A DNA stretch of 51,694 nucleotides, taken from positions 1 to 51,694 of the forward strand of contig MPNG01000009.1 of the NCBI GenBank assembly GCA_002238905.1. Reading direction: 5' to 3'. Shown here piece by piece: positions 33,190 through 42,141 of the stretch (positions within the stretch are counted from its first letter, which is position 1; every line of letters starts with the position of its first letter). Below the pieces are notes generated by a model that was given only the letters and a program-made list of their open reading frames with translations, ran no database searches and had not been told where the DNA came from. The position numbers were made by a program, and so were the translations under genes. Source of the DNA: Alphaproteobacteria bacterium bin98. GTDB taxonomy: Bacteria > Pseudomonadota > Alphaproteobacteria > Bin98.

Positions 33190-34992
33190 TTAATCTTGTG
33201 ATCGCAATGCTTTTATAAAAATATCTCTAGGAACCTGAACGCGCCCAATGGACTGCATGCGCTTTTTGCCTTCTTTTTGTTTTTCAAGGAGTTTGCGCTT
33301 ACGAGAGGCATCTCCACCGTAACATTTTGCGGTTACGTCTTTACGCACAGCGGGAATAGTTTCACGTGCAATAATGCGACCTCCGATGGCAGCTTGCAAG
33401 GGCACTTTAAACATTTGGCGAGGTATCAAGTCTTTGAGCCTCTCGCAAATGAGTCTTCCACGGGATTCTGAGTGTGATCGGTGACACATAAAGCACAAAG
33501 ATTCCACTTGTTCTGCATTAATTAAAATGTCCACACGCACAATAGAGGAAGGCCTGTAACCATCTTGGGTGTAGTCCATACTGGCGTATCCACGTGAGCG
33601 TGACATGAGTGTGTCATAAAAATCAAAAACAATCTCGTTTAACGGCATTTTATAAATAAGCATAGCGCGCTCGTTTTCGGTATAAGTATAGTCCACTTGC
33701 TCTCCTCGTCGTTCTGTACAGAGGGTTAAAATAGGTCCTACATACTCAGTTGGGCATAGAATGGTGACTTCCGCCCAAGGTTCTTCAATGCTTTTGATGC
33801 GTGATGGATCTTCTAGATCCGTTGGGGTGCTGACCATATGCGTTTCCCCGTCCTGGGTGGTCATCTTGTAAATAACATTTGGCGCTGTGCTGATCAAGGG
33901 AATGCCGTATTCGCGCAAAAGACGCTCTTGAACAATCTCTAGGTGTAAAAGCCCCAAAAAACCACAACGGAATCCCATACCAAGTCCGGGAGAGTGCTCG
34001 TTTTCAAATGTGAGGCTTGCGTCGTTTAGTTGTAATTTTTCTAAGGCAATTTTGAGGTTAGGGTAGGCGCCGGTTTCTTCAGGGAAAAAGGAGCAGTAAA
34101 CCATAGAGCGAACTTTTTGAAATCCTTCAAGAGGTTCTGCGCAAGGGCGTCGTGATTCTGTAATGGTATCTCCCACTTGACAGTCTTTCACGGTTTTGAT
34201 GTTGGCAATCATATACCCAATTTCACCGGGCCCAAGCACTTTTTGTTTTTCAGGCTTTGGTGTGAACGTTCCCACTTGGTCTACGTCATACTGCTGGTTT
34301 GTGTGCATCATACGAATACGCATGCCTTTGCTGATGTGGCCATTCATTACGCGCACTAAGGTAATAATGCCTAAAAAGTTATCAAACCAGCAGTCTACAA
34401 TAAGTGCGCACAAGGGTTCCCCTTCTTTTGTGGTAGGAGGGGGGATGCGCTCAATAATTGCAGCCATTAATTCCTCTACACCGAGACCTGTTTTTGCCGA
34501 TATTCCCAAGACATCTTCTTTATCCAGACCAATTGTGCGTTCGATTTCAGAAGAAACGGCGTCTACATCTGCTGCGGCAAGATCAATTTTATTTAAAACA
34601 GGAATAAGAAGGTGATTGTGATTGATCGCTTGATAGGTTGTGGAAAGCGTTTGAGCTTGAATGCCTTGCGCTGCGTCTACCAATAGTAAAGAGCCTTCAC
34701 AGGCTGCTAAAGAGCGGCTGACTTCATAAGAAAAGTCTACGTGGCCTGGTGTATCAATCAGATTGAGAGCGTATGTTTCGTTATTTTTATCTGTGTAGTG
34801 CAGGCGCACGGTTTGCGCCTTAATGGTAATGCCGCGTTCGCGTTCAATATCCATTGAGTCGAGCATTTGTGCTTTCGCGTTGCGAAAATTAATGCCAGAA
34901 TACAGTTCAATAAAACGATCAGCCAAGGTGGATTTGCCGTGATCAATGTGTGCAATAATGCTGAAGTTTCTTATGTTTTTTGGATTAATCAT
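33190..34992 (-). CDS. lepA: Elongation factor 4 (LepA)
   Basis: 600 residues, typical length. GTPase motifs: AHIDHGKST (14-22), RGITIKAQTVRL (switch I), DTPGHVDFSYEV and NKIDL. The LepA-specific C-terminal domain (YKPSSIVRVDIL-like, SRGYASMDY, RKRKLLEKQKEGKKRM) is intact. It acts on stalled ribosomes. Start ATG 34992 overlaps the pheT stop (ATGA), so the two are probably cotranscribed. Confidence 0.98.
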   Translation of the reverse strand: MINPKNIRNFSIIAHIDHGKSTLADRFIELYSGINFRNAKAQMLDSMDIERERGITIKAQTVRLHYTDKNNETYALNLIDTPGHVDFSYEVSRSLAACEGSLLLVDAAQGIQAQTLSTTYQAINHNHLLIPVLNKIDLAAADVDAVSSEIERTIGLDKEDVLGISAKTGLGVEELMAAIIERIPPPTTKEGEPLCALIVDCWFDNFLGIITLVRVMNGHISKGMRIRMMHTNQQYDVDQVGTFTPKPEKQKVLGPGEIGYMIANIKTVKDCQVGDTITESRRPCAEPLEGFQKVRSMVYCSFFPEETGAYPNLKIALEKLQLNDASLTFENEHSPGLGMGFRCGFLGLLHLEIVQERLLREYGIPLISTAPNVIYKMTTQDGETHMVSTPTDLEDPSRIKSIEEPWAEVTILCPTEYVGPILTLCTERRGEQVDYTYTENERAMLIYKMPLNEIVFDFYDTLMSRSRGYASMDYTQDGYRPSSIVRVDILINAEQVESLCFMCHRSHSESRGRLICERLKDLIPRQMFKVPLQAAIGGRIIARETIPAVRKDVTAKCYGGDASRKRKLLEKQKEGKKRMQSIGRVQVPRDIFIKALRSQD

Positions 34993-37373
34993 TGACGTAG
35001 CTGTGCTTGAAATTGATTGGTAACACAGTCGATAGTTTTGTTAACAATGCTTTGAATTTCTGCATCGGTAAGAGGATGCTCTTGAGGTTGTATATCTAAG
35101 TGTATTCCTAAAGAAATTTTTCCTTCAGGAACATTTTGTCCGATGTATCGGTCAAATATGCGAACATTGGTGATCCAGGGTGATCCTTGCTTGCGCACGG
35201 AAGCGATGATGTCTTGTGCGAGCACTTTATCATTCATAATAAAGACAAGATCACGATGAATAGTGTGATGAAGGGGCTGTGGTTGTGGGCGTACGCGGTC
35301 TTTGAGGGATGATACGCATTCCAATATCTCATCTAAAAATAGTTCAAAAAAGGCGATAGATTCTGTGGTTTTCATGAGTGTGTCGACTAACGTTGGATGA
35401 AAAACACCAAACATACCTATGGACTTTCCTTCATATAAAAGGTGGGCACTTTGACCGGGATGGCAGAAAGTGGGAAGGTCACTTTGTTTTGTTGCCACAT
35501 TAGCTGTTATAAGGCCCATACTTTCTAAAATGTGGTAAACATCACCTTTTGCCATAAGCGCGTTGGCAGAGGTGCTTTTGTGTCCCCAATGATGCGCGTT
35601 AAAAGGGCCGCACAAAACGCCACCTATACGCAAAGAGCGCCCTTCTGGAGTGATGTTTGTGTACGCTGGTCCTACTTCGCAAATTTTCACAGGATAAATT
35701 TTTCTATCCACATTTTGCTTGACTGCAAGTATTAGTGTGGAAGCAAGATTGGGGCGAATAAACGCCAAATCTTGGCTGATAGGGTTTTGAATGTGGTTGG
35801 CAGTATCTTGGCCGCCAAACGCTTCATAAATGCCCTGATTGATCATAATGAAGGGTGTAGTCTCACAATATCCTGATGAGTGTAAGGCTGTACGCGCATG
35901 TGTAAGATAATTTTCTTTTTCTGAAGGTGTGTGCCATTGGGTGACAGGCAGTGGTGTGCCGGCATCAGCATTGTTATAGCTTAGGCGCCACAAATCGGCA
36001 AAAATGTCTTCAGGAAATTGCACATCGCTTCGCCATGATGGTGCAACCCATGTCTTATCTTTTGGGTGAGTGTATCCAAGATTTTTTAAAATTTCATGAG
36101 CATTTTCTGGAATTTTTGATCCAATAAAGCGCTCATATTTTTCTTCATCTAATATGAGGGGAGAGCGATGATCGGGTGCAGATCCATGCTCAACAATGGA
36201 TCCAGCCTCGCCACCACACATGTCTAAAATCATTTGGGTGGCGCGCTCAATGCCTTCATGAGCGCTTTGTGCGTCCACTGTGCGTTCAAAACGGCTTCGT
36301 GCTTCGGTAATGATATGTGATAACTGGCCGGTTTTTCCTATAAAATGAGGTGTGAAGTAAGCGCACTCTAAGATGATATCCGTGGTTTCTTCATAAGATC
36401 CAGAGTTTTTTCCGCCCATAATACCTGCCAAAGAAATGCAGCGATCTTTTTGATCAGCAATGACAAGAGAGTTGTCTGGCAATGTATACTCTTGATCGTC
36501 TAATCCTAAAAACTTTTCTTGTGCATGTGACATGCGCAAGTGCATATGTGATCCGACTGATTTTTTATCAAAAACATGTAAAGGTCGGCATTTATCAAAT
36601 AGTAAGTAATTGGTAATATCTACCAGTGCAGAAATAGGAGATCCACCAGCTTCCCGCAATCGTGTTTGTAGCCAATCAGGGCTAGGAATATTTTTCACAT
36701 TGCGTATCACGCGAGCCAAAAAGTGTGGACAAGCTTCTTGAGCTTCTGATGTGGATGTGATGGAGATATCCGATGTAAAAGAGGGTGTGAGAGGCTTGAA
36801 ATCTTTTTCTGTGAAAGGAAGGTTGAGCTTGGCAGCCAATTCCCGTGCTACACCTCGGGCACCTAAGCAATCGCCTCTGTTTGGTGTGACGCAAATATTA
36901 AAAATAACACTGTCTAAATTTAGTGCGGTTGCTAAAGGTGTTTCCAGAGGTATGGAATCATTGATTTCCATGATGCCGCGTGATGTGCGTGATGCAAGTC
37001 CCAGTTCATCACGACTACAAAGCATGCCGTTACTGACTTCGCCACGAATTTTAGATTTGCGAATTTTTAGTCCACTAGGCATGGTTGTCCCAACTGGCGC
37101 GTACGCTACCTGCATGCCAGCTCGCACATTGGGTGCTCCGCAAACAACAGATAGCACCTCAGATTCTGAAATTCGCACTTGGCATAAGGATAATTTATCA
37201 GCGTTTGGGTGCTTCACGGCTTCTTCGATGCGTGCGACATAAAAGTTTTTAAGGTGCGTGAAAGTTAAAATCTCTTCCACCTCTAAACCAATAGCGGTCA
37301 GTGTTTCAGCAACAATATCTGGTGATGGCAATTCATTAATGTAGTCTTGTAACCAACGGTATGAAATACGCAT
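34989..37373 (-). CDS. pheT: Phenylalanyl-tRNA synthetase beta subunit
   Basis: 794 residues from ATG 37373 (MRISYRWLQDYI), chosen over the 61-codon longer frame because it has GAGGATTAAAT as ribosome-binding site and matches family length. Domains: EMAP-type tRNA-binding domain (about 40-150), B3/B4 editing region with GMLCSRDELGL, B5, the catalytic-like core and the C-terminal FDX-ACB domain (HHTIHRDLVFIM, IFDRYIGQNVPEGKISL). It works with PheS to charge tRNA-Phe; the usual neighbour pheS is not here, since acpS lies divergently upstream. Confidence 0.97.
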   Translation of the reverse strand: MRISYRWLQDYINELPSPDIVAETLTAIGLEVEEILTFTHLKNFYVARIEEAVKHPNADKLSLCQVRISESEVLSVVCGAPNVRAGMQVAYAPVGTTMPSGLKIRKSKIRGEVSNGMLCSRDELGLASRTSRGIMEINDSIPLETPLATALNLDSVIFNICVTPNRGDCLGARGVARELAAKLNLPFTEKDFKPLTPSFTSDISITSTSEAQEACPHFLARVIRNVKNIPSPDWLQTRLREAGGSPISALVDITNYLLFDKCRPLHVFDKKSVGSHMHLRMSHAQEKFLGLDDQEYTLPDNSLVIADQKDRCISLAGIMGGKNSGSYEETTDIILECAYFTPHFIGKTGQLSHIITEARSRFERTVDAQSAHEGIERATQMILDMCGGEAGSIVEHGSAPDHRSPLILDEEKYERFIGSKIPENAHEILKNLGYTHPKDKTWVAPSWRSDVQFPEDIFADLWRLSYNNADAGTPLPVTQWHTPSEKENYLTHARTALHSSGYCETTPFIMINQGIYEAFGGQDTANHIQNPISQDLAFIRPNLASTLILAVKQNVDRKIYPVKICEVGPAYTNITPEGRSLRIGGVLCGPFNAHHWGHKSTSANALMAKGDVYHILESMGLITANVATKQSDLPTFCHPGQSAHLLYEGKSIGMFGVFHPTLVDTLMKTTESIAFFELFLDEILECVSSLKDRVRPQPQPLHHTIHRDLVFIMNDKVLAQDIIASVRKQGSPWITNVRIFDRYIGQNVPEGKISLGIHLDIQPQEHPLTDAEIQSIVNKTIDCVTNQFQAQLRQ

Positions 37374-37436
37374 ATTTAATCCTCTATCTATATAGGATAC
37401 CATGTTATGAATATGTTTGTAGGGACATGGTGAGAA

Positions 37437-37829
37437 ATGATTGTTGGTGTGGGCTGTGATGTCGTAGATATACGCCGCATAGAAAAAATTTGGAATCGAT
37501 ATAAGTATGTATTTGTGGAGCGTTATTTCATAGGGGAAGAAGTTCAACGTGCGCATTCTATGCGCGCGCCGAGTGTGCCTGCATTTTTAGCAAGCCGCTT
37601 TGCTGCAAAAGAAGCGTTTGTGAAAGCTATAGGGTCAGGTTTTTCCAATGGTATTGTCCCTAAAAACATTGAGGTTTGCTCGCACAAAACAGGAGAGCCT
37701 TACTTGCGACTTCATGGTGCCGCTTTGCGCCTTTTGCAGGTAAAAAATGCAAAAACTTATGTGACGATCTCTCATGAAAAAGAGTACGCAATGTCTTTTG
37801 TCGTGCTAGATTTGTTTGTTGAAAAGTGA
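37437..37829 (+). CDS. acpS: Holo-[acyl-carrier-protein] synthase
   Basis: 130 residues. Metal-binding Asp8 (GVGCDVVDI) and Glu59 (FAAKEAFVKAIGSG) are present, with TISHEKEYAM near the end. It transfers 4'-phosphopantetheine to ACP. It is divergent from pheT with 63 bases between the starts. In alphaproteobacteria acpS usually directly precedes lepB; here 2.9 kb of inserted genes and junction copies separate them. Confidence 0.96.
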   Translation: MIVGVGCDVVDIRRIEKIWNRYKYVFVERYFIGEEVQRAHSMRAPSVPAFLASRFAAKEAFVKAIGSGFSNGIVPKNIEVCSHKTGEPYLRLHGAALRLLQVKNAKTYVTISHEKEYAMSFVVLDLFVEK

Positions 37830-37935
37830 TGCTTTGGACGAATGATTGCTTTGTAAAAAAAAAGAGATTGAAAAAAATCGTAGTTGCGTGAGCGAATTTG
37901 GATCATTGTGAGTGTAGTTGCCGCGTACGCCTTTG
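37830..37935 (+). pseudogene. lepB: Relic of the lepB 5' end (junction copy a)
   Basis: ACGAATGATTGCTTTGTAAA, AAATCGTAGTTGCGTGAGC and TGGATCATTGTGAGTGTAGT align with the first 100 bases of lepB (40759 onward), with frameshifts. It shows where lepB once followed acpS directly. Confidence 0.85.
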
Positions 37936-38118
37936 TGTAAATGTTCTGTTGGGTGCGCCAGTGCAATAGTGTGATCAGAATGCATATATAAATGTGTGAA
38001 TTGTGTGGATAACGTTGATTTTTTAAGTGTTGTGATCAGCGAGAATATTTTTTCATGCAAAGGATATTTCTTGATGTTGTAAAAAAACAATACAGTAATT
38101 CGAAAAAAAGAGTGTGAA

Positions 38119-38637
38119 ATGAAATATTTATTATTAATAATGTTGCCAGTTGTTTTGTTTGGATCTATGAGCCAAGAGAGTGAGGAAGCTGAAGGAAAAC
38201 GCAAGATATGTCGGGGCAAGGTGAGCGCAATGCTTTTACAATCATCAAGTGATGCTTCACCGCACGAGCGATTTTCTAAACTGATGCAAGTATCTCAAGA
38301 GATAGAGGATTTCTTTCGCACAGAGTTTGATATACACGATGACTATAGTATACATTTAAGGGTTGTCAGTTGGTTTAAAAGCGGGGGCGATTGCTCTTAT
38401 CACTGCAAGCTGTTCAAAAGTTTGCGCACAAATAGTAATCTGCGCTCTGATGAGGACATAGTTAACTTTTCAGTAGAATTCACGTATTTTCATGAGATTA
38501 TCAAGCAATGGGATAAAATTTATGCCGCATTTAAGAGTGAAATGCGTGCAGATTTATGGCGTATGCATACAATAAACATGCGTTTTGTATTCGCCGCTAT
38601 GTTTCCTCATTTTGCAAACAGAGTATGCTATACATGA
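38119..38637 (+). CDS. Family-1 secreted protein, subgroup B-like
   Basis: 172 residues beginning MKYLLLIMLPVVLFGS after an AAAAAGAGTGTGAA leader. Landmarks: ICRGKVSAMLLQSSS, MQVSQEIEDFFRTEFDIHDD, then a shortened central region without WKKT (VVSWFKSGGD), VEFTYFHEIIKQWDKI replacing the VMPY block, and MRFVFAAMFPHFANR at the end. It is intermediate between subgroup B and the standard domain. It sits between acpS/lepB junction copies a and b. Function unknown. Confidence 0.87.
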   Translation: MKYLLLIMLPVVLFGSMSQESEEAEGKRKICRGKVSAMLLQSSSDASPHERFSKLMQVSQEIEDFFRTEFDIHDDYSIHLRVVSWFKSGGDCSYHCKLFKSLRTNSNLRSDEDIVNFSVEFTYFHEIIKQWDKIYAAFKSEMRADLWRMHTINMRFVFAAMFPHFANRVCYT

Positions 38638-38757
38638 TTTGCAAAAAAATTGTGTGTTGCACGAAAAAAAATATAATCTCGCGCAGACCAAAACTGTTTT
38701 AATGAATCAGAGCGGATCAGATCTTTGATTCCAGTGTATGGCGAGAGATAATGTGAG

Positions 38758-39399
38758 GTGAAACATTTATTTTTACTAATATTGCCAGTGATTTTATTTG
38801 GAGCAGAAAGGCAAGAAATCTTGAAATTCAGGCAAGATATCATCGAAGAAGGATATCGTGTAAGACGTGAGGCTATAAATAATAAGAGAAAGGAGATGCA
38901 AGCGATTTTTGTGTGTAAGAACGAGTTATATTGGACACTAAGAGATGTCTTGAACAATGCATTAAAAAAACCATCTTCTGACTATAAAAAAAATAAACGT
39001 ATGAACAAGTTGCTCTCATCTGTGCGCAGTTTGTATAATCTCAAGGAAGCTGATTATGTTCAGGTAGATTTTGTCTCTGGTTTTGACGATATAGACGATG
39101 CAGCCTTTGTTTATGATCTTTTTAAATTTAATGGTGACCTCAATCACTTGCCTCCCTGTGCTCAACCATGGTCTTTTTTGATACGCTTTGAAATAACATC
39201 ACAGTATCACAAACTACTTAGAAGTAACTTGGAAGAAATATTGAAATTTTTTAAAGATTGCGAAAATATGATTATGCAAGAGACAAAATATATGCTAGAA
39301 GCAAGCCTTGTGTTGTACTATTCTGAGTCCGAATCAAAGAGGAGATTTCCAATCCCCCAGATCTCAAGAGGAATAGCAATGCACTGTAATGCACTGTGA
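38758..39399 (+). CDS. Family-1 secreted protein, GTG start, diverged
   Basis: 213 residues from GTG 38758, at the exact place where relatives have ATG (reads VKHLFLLILPVILFGA). No ATG upstream fits. The mature part is basic and diverged: MQAIFVCKNELYWTLRDVLN, MNKLLSSVRSLYNLKEADY (matching FFRxLYxI), a VYDLFKFNG strand and a helix-rich end. WKKT and FPYF are absent, VMPY is only hinted at by CAQPWSF. It is followed by a 180-base block that recurs before lepB. Function unknown. Confidence 0.8.
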   Translation: MKHLFLLILPVILFGAERQEILKFRQDIIEEGYRVRREAINNKRKEMQAIFVCKNELYWTLRDVLNNALKKPSSDYKKNKRMNKLLSSVRSLYNLKEADYVQVDFVSGFDDIDDAAFVYDLFKFNGDLNHLPPCAQPWSFLIRFEITSQYHKLLRSNLEEILKFFKDCENMIMQETKYMLEASLVLYYSESESKRRFPIPQISRGIAMHCNAL

Positions 39400-39590
39400 A
39401 TGTTAGTGTGTATTTGCATAGAAAATGATATAAAAACACGTGTTCGAATACGAGCGTAAAGAGGAGGTTGCAAAAGAGATAGGTAGGTTGTGCGCAGATG
39501 TGAGGAGATCGTTTACGCTTGTGGAGATGAGATGAAGAGTACGCAATGTCTTTATGTTGTGTTAGATTCGTGTGGCAAAAATTGACCCTT
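39398..39590 (+). repeat. Repeat block also present at 40577-40745
   Basis: AATGTTAGTGTGTATTTGCA, a GAGGAGGTTGCAAAAGAGA-like stretch and GCTTGTGGAGATGAG recur at 40577-40745 with moderate divergence. Both copies run into the acpS 3' end/lepB 5' start. Confidence 0.75.
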
Positions 39591-39700
39591 TAGATGGATG
39601 ACTGCTTTATTAAAAGCGGTCAAAGTGAGAGCAGAGAGCAAAAAATCATGAAATCATGGTTAGGAAATCTGATTTGATGATTGATTGAGAACAAGAAAAG
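39530..39700 (+). pseudogene. Relic of the acpS 3' end plus lepB 5' end (junction copy b)
   Basis: AAGAGTACGCAATGTCTTTA and TGTTAGATTCGTGTGG match the end of acpS. ATGGATGACTGCTTTATTAA, AAATCATGGTTAGGAAATCT and GATTTGATGATTG match the start of lepB. Both genes are out of frame. This is the oldest-looking of the three copies. Confidence 0.82.
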
Positions 39701-39732
39701 ATATACGTTTGATAAGTAAAAGAGGGAAAGAT

Positions 39733-40350
39733 ATGACATTAATACTATTGTTTTTAATTTGTTTTCGCGCTCATGGAGCTAGCCTAGACGCAATCCGTGA
39801 TGAGACAGAATTAAGCCAGGCTGAAATCGCAAGGCTGCAGGAGCTAGGATCTCTATCAAATTTCGAACAAGCCATGCATGCTTCTTGTCAAGCTACATAT
39901 GCTTGTTGTGAGAAAGTAGATGCATTTACCCTCATTCAAAATGTGAAGTCTCTCTTAATCTCGGAGAAATTTTTGCTTATGGACACTGTTCAGGAATTAA
40001 TAGATTTTGTACAACCAATAAAGAAGAAGTTTCTAGCATACCACAAAGAAAAATATCCTGAAGTAAGTGATGAAAGAATGAGAGCGCAAGTTGAGAATAT
40101 GCTAAGTCCTAAATTCCATATTAATCCAGAACTCTTCATGCATGCTCTTGTTTTTGTTGATCAAAGATATCTTATTGATGCCAACAATGTTTTGAAACCG
40201 AATAATTCAAATGATTTGCAAGAAAAATATGTGTCCGCTTACCGTTATATTCTATACTCTTGCTACTATTTCTACGTCTGTGAGAATAATAAAGTAGCCA
40301 ATCAGGTTTATGAGGTCTGGCGTACCCTGCCCTTTTTCCAAAAGGATTGA
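39733..40350 (+). CDS. Diverged family-2 secreted protein
   Basis: 205 residues from ATG 39733 (MTLILLFLICFRAHGA), with GAGGGAAAG as ribosome-binding site; the longer frame from 39685 precedes the signal peptide. The signal peptide and the C-terminal YILYSCYYFYVCENNKVANQ then YEVWRTL correspond to the LILACQYLF...MWH block of family 2. The middle is longer and contains HKEKYPEVSDERMRAQVENM. On the + strand, unlike the other family-2 genes. Function unknown. Confidence 0.78.
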   Translation: MTLILLFLICFRAHGASLDAIRDETELSQAEIARLQELGSLSNFEQAMHASCQATYACCEKVDAFTLIQNVKSLLISEKFLLMDTVQELIDFVQPIKKKFLAYHKEKYPEVSDERMRAQVENMLSPKFHINPELFMHALVFVDQRYLIDANNVLKPNNSNDLQEKYVSAYRYILYSCYYFYVCENNKVANQVYEVWRTLPFFQKD

Positions 40351-40480
40351 ATGCAAAATTAGAGAAGCTTGCGATAGTGTACAAGAAGCATTCAGAGGTG
40401 AGTGATGAGGCAGGGCGCCTCTGAATCTGAAACCTTCAAAGAGATCCTTCCAACACTTTCATACCTACATACGATCTGCT
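40351..40480 (+). pseudogene. Relic resembling the middle of the preceding gene
   Basis: The frame reads NAKLEKLAIVYKKHSEVSDEAGR before a stop, matching FLAYHKEKYPEVSDERMR of the gene at 39733. Probably a tandem partial copy. Confidence 0.5.
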
Positions 40481-40578
40481 CAAACAATCTAAAAAAGACA
40501 GTTATATCAGGTGATTCAGGCGATATTAAAAAATCAATAGATCGTCTATTGCAGTCGCAAAAAAACAGTGAAAAATGA
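40405..40578 (+). CDS. Small ORF, doubtful
   Basis: 57 codons from ATG 40405, hydrophilic, containing SETFKEILPTLSYLHTICSN. It continues in another frame the relic that begins at 40351, so it is more likely part of a decayed family-2 gene than an independent one. No clear ribosome-binding site. Confidence 0.25.
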   Translation: MRQGASESETFKEILPTLSYLHTICSNNLKKTVISGDSGDIKKSIDRLLQSQKNSEK

Positions 40579-40761
40579 ATGTTAGTGTGTAGTCGCATAG
40601 AAAGTGATGTGAGAGCGTGCTTGAGAGTGCGAGTGTCAAGGGGGAGGCTGCAAGAAGAGAGGGCGTTATATGCCGATGTAAGCAGAGCATTTATGCTTGG
40701 AGATGAGGAAAAAAGTTTTGTCGTGCTAGATTCGTTTGTTAAAAAATGATACTTTGAATGG
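40577..40761 (+). repeat. Junction copy c: repeat block and acpS 3' remnant before lepB
   Basis: 40577-40745 is the partner of 39398-39590. Then TTTTGTCGTGCTAGATTCG at 40717 is a remnant of the acpS 3' end, leading directly into lepB as in the ancestral arrangement. Confidence 0.85.
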
Positions 40762-41523
40762 ATGATGACATTATTTAAAAGAAAGAAAAAAGATCGCAAA
40801 AAGTCGTGGTTGCGTGAGCTGATTTGGACTATTGTGATTGTGGTTGCCGCTCGTGCTTTTCTGTTAGAACCTTTTACAATCCCTTCAGGGTCTATGATGC
40901 CCAATTTATTGATAGGTGATTACTTGTTTGTTAACAAGTGGCGCTATGGTTGGTGCAAACACTCATTTGTCTTTAGTCTTCCTTTGCTTCCAGGGCGTGT
41001 ATTTGGCTCAGCTCCTGTTGCAGGTGATACCGTAGTGTTTCGTTTGCCATCTGATTTAAATGTGCACTATGTAAAAAGACTGATTGGCGTACCTGGTGAT
41101 CGTGTGCAAGTGAAAGATGGTATCGTTTTCCTTAATGGAAAACCTCTAAAGCAAAAAGAAGTGGAAAGCTATAATATACGTAGTGCTGTTGGATATGATA
41201 AGCCTGCGAGAGCGTTTATTGAAGAGCTTCCTAATGGAAAGTCTTATAAAATTCTTCGCGCTGATTACGGAAAAGATACACGTGCAAACAACACTGAAGA
41301 GTTTGTTGTGCCAGAAGGACACTACTTCTTTTTGGGCGACAACCGTGATAATTCTGCAGATAGTCGATTTTCTTTAGGATTTGTGAGTGAAGAGTTGATT
41401 GTAGGAACGCCATTCTTAGTCTTTTTGTCAGTGAATGAAAGCATTTTGGACTTGCTTAAGGTAAGTGAGTGGTCAAAAAACGTACGACTTGAGCGCTTTT
41501 TCTCTTTTGTGGGAGATATATAA
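40762..41523 (+). CDS. lepB: Signal peptidase I
   Basis: 253 residues. One N-terminal membrane segment (about 19-36), catalytic Ser44 in PSGSMMP, catalytic Lys105 in HYVKRLIGVPGD, and FFLGDNRDNSADSRF. It removes Sec signal peptides, and so presumably matures the many family-1 and family-2 exports in this window. It starts at ATG 40762, the second of two candidate Met codons being at 40765. rnc follows after a 3-base gap. Confidence 0.97.
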   Translation: MMTLFKRKKKDRKKSWLRELIWTIVIVVAARAFLLEPFTIPSGSMMPNLLIGDYLFVNKWRYGWCKHSFVFSLPLLPGRVFGSAPVAGDTVVFRLPSDLNVHYVKRLIGVPGDRVQVKDGIVFLNGKPLKQKEVESYNIRSAVGYDKPARAFIEELPNGKSYKILRADYGKDTRANNTEEFVVPEGHYFFLGDNRDNSADSRFSLGFVSEELIVGTPFLVFLSVNESILDLLKVSEWSKNVRLERFFSFVGDI

Positions 41524-41526
41524 AGA

Positions 41527-42141
41527 TTGCCTCTCCATAAGGAAGCCTCTCATTTTCAACACCCTAGTGTGATAAGTGAATCTTTATCAGCCTTTGAGCG
41601 TTACGAATTCTTAGGTGATAAAGTTTTGGGGTTTTGTATGGCGGATATTCTTTTGCGCCTATACCCTAAAAAAACAGAAGGTGAGCTCAGCAGCGTTTTA
41701 AACACTTTGGTGTCAAAGGAAATTTTATCTAAAGTTGCGAAAAGATTGGAGTTGATTGCTCATTTTCAGCATAAATTGCAGACTATTTCTCCTTCTGTGT
41801 TGGCCAGTATGTGTGAAGTGGTCATCGCTGATTTGTATGTGCAAAAAGGCACTGAACATGTGAAAGATTTTATCAAAGAGCATTGGCAAGCGTGGCTAAT
41901 CGATTTGAGCACGCTTCCCTTGGACTACAAAACGCTTTTGCAAGAATACTCCGCTCGCGCCAACATTTCAGATCCTGTTTATTTGCTAGAAAAGAAAAGC
42001 GGACCGGCTCACTGTACAATATTTGTTTGTTCTGTAAACATAGCTGAGGTTGGAAGTGCTGATGGATCTGGAAGATCAAAAAAAGAAGCAGAAATTAATG
42101 CCGTGAAAAATTTATGTATTCAGTGTAAGATAGAGTTATGA
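41527..42141 (+). CDS. rnc: Ribonuclease III, N-terminally short
   Basis: 204 residues if TTG 41527 is used. The lepB stop is in the same frame two codons upstream, so no extension is possible. The usual first 25-30 residues (helix ending LTHRS) are absent. Catalytic ERYEFLGD (Glu24, Glu27, Asp31) is intact. In the second motif, family ADxxEAxIG, it reads ASMCEVVIA: Glu97 is kept but the Asp is Ser94. A dsRNA-binding domain lies at about 130-200 (GSGRSKKEAEINAV). It should process rRNA precursors, perhaps with altered activity. Overlaps era by four bases. Confidence 0.88.
   Translation: MPLHKEASHFQHPSVISESLSAFERYEFLGDKVLGFCMADILLRLYPKKTEGELSSVLNTLVSKEILSKVAKRLELIAHFQHKLQTISPSVLASMCEVVIADLYVQKGTEHVKDFIKEHWQAWLIDLSTLPLDYKTLLQEYSARANISDPVYLLEKKSGPAHCTIFVCSVNIAEVGSADGSGRSKKEAEINAVKNLCIQCKIEL

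Noticed and set aside
34196-34615. 139-codon frame on the + strand inside lepA
   Set aside because: Antisense shadow of a well-supported housekeeping gene.
36751-37242. 163-codon frame on the + strand inside pheT
   Set aside because: Shadow of the tRNA-binding and B3/B4 region; no independent evidence.
40392-40904. 170-codon frame on the - strand
   Set aside because: Runs across the lepB start and a relic region; no signal, leader or family.
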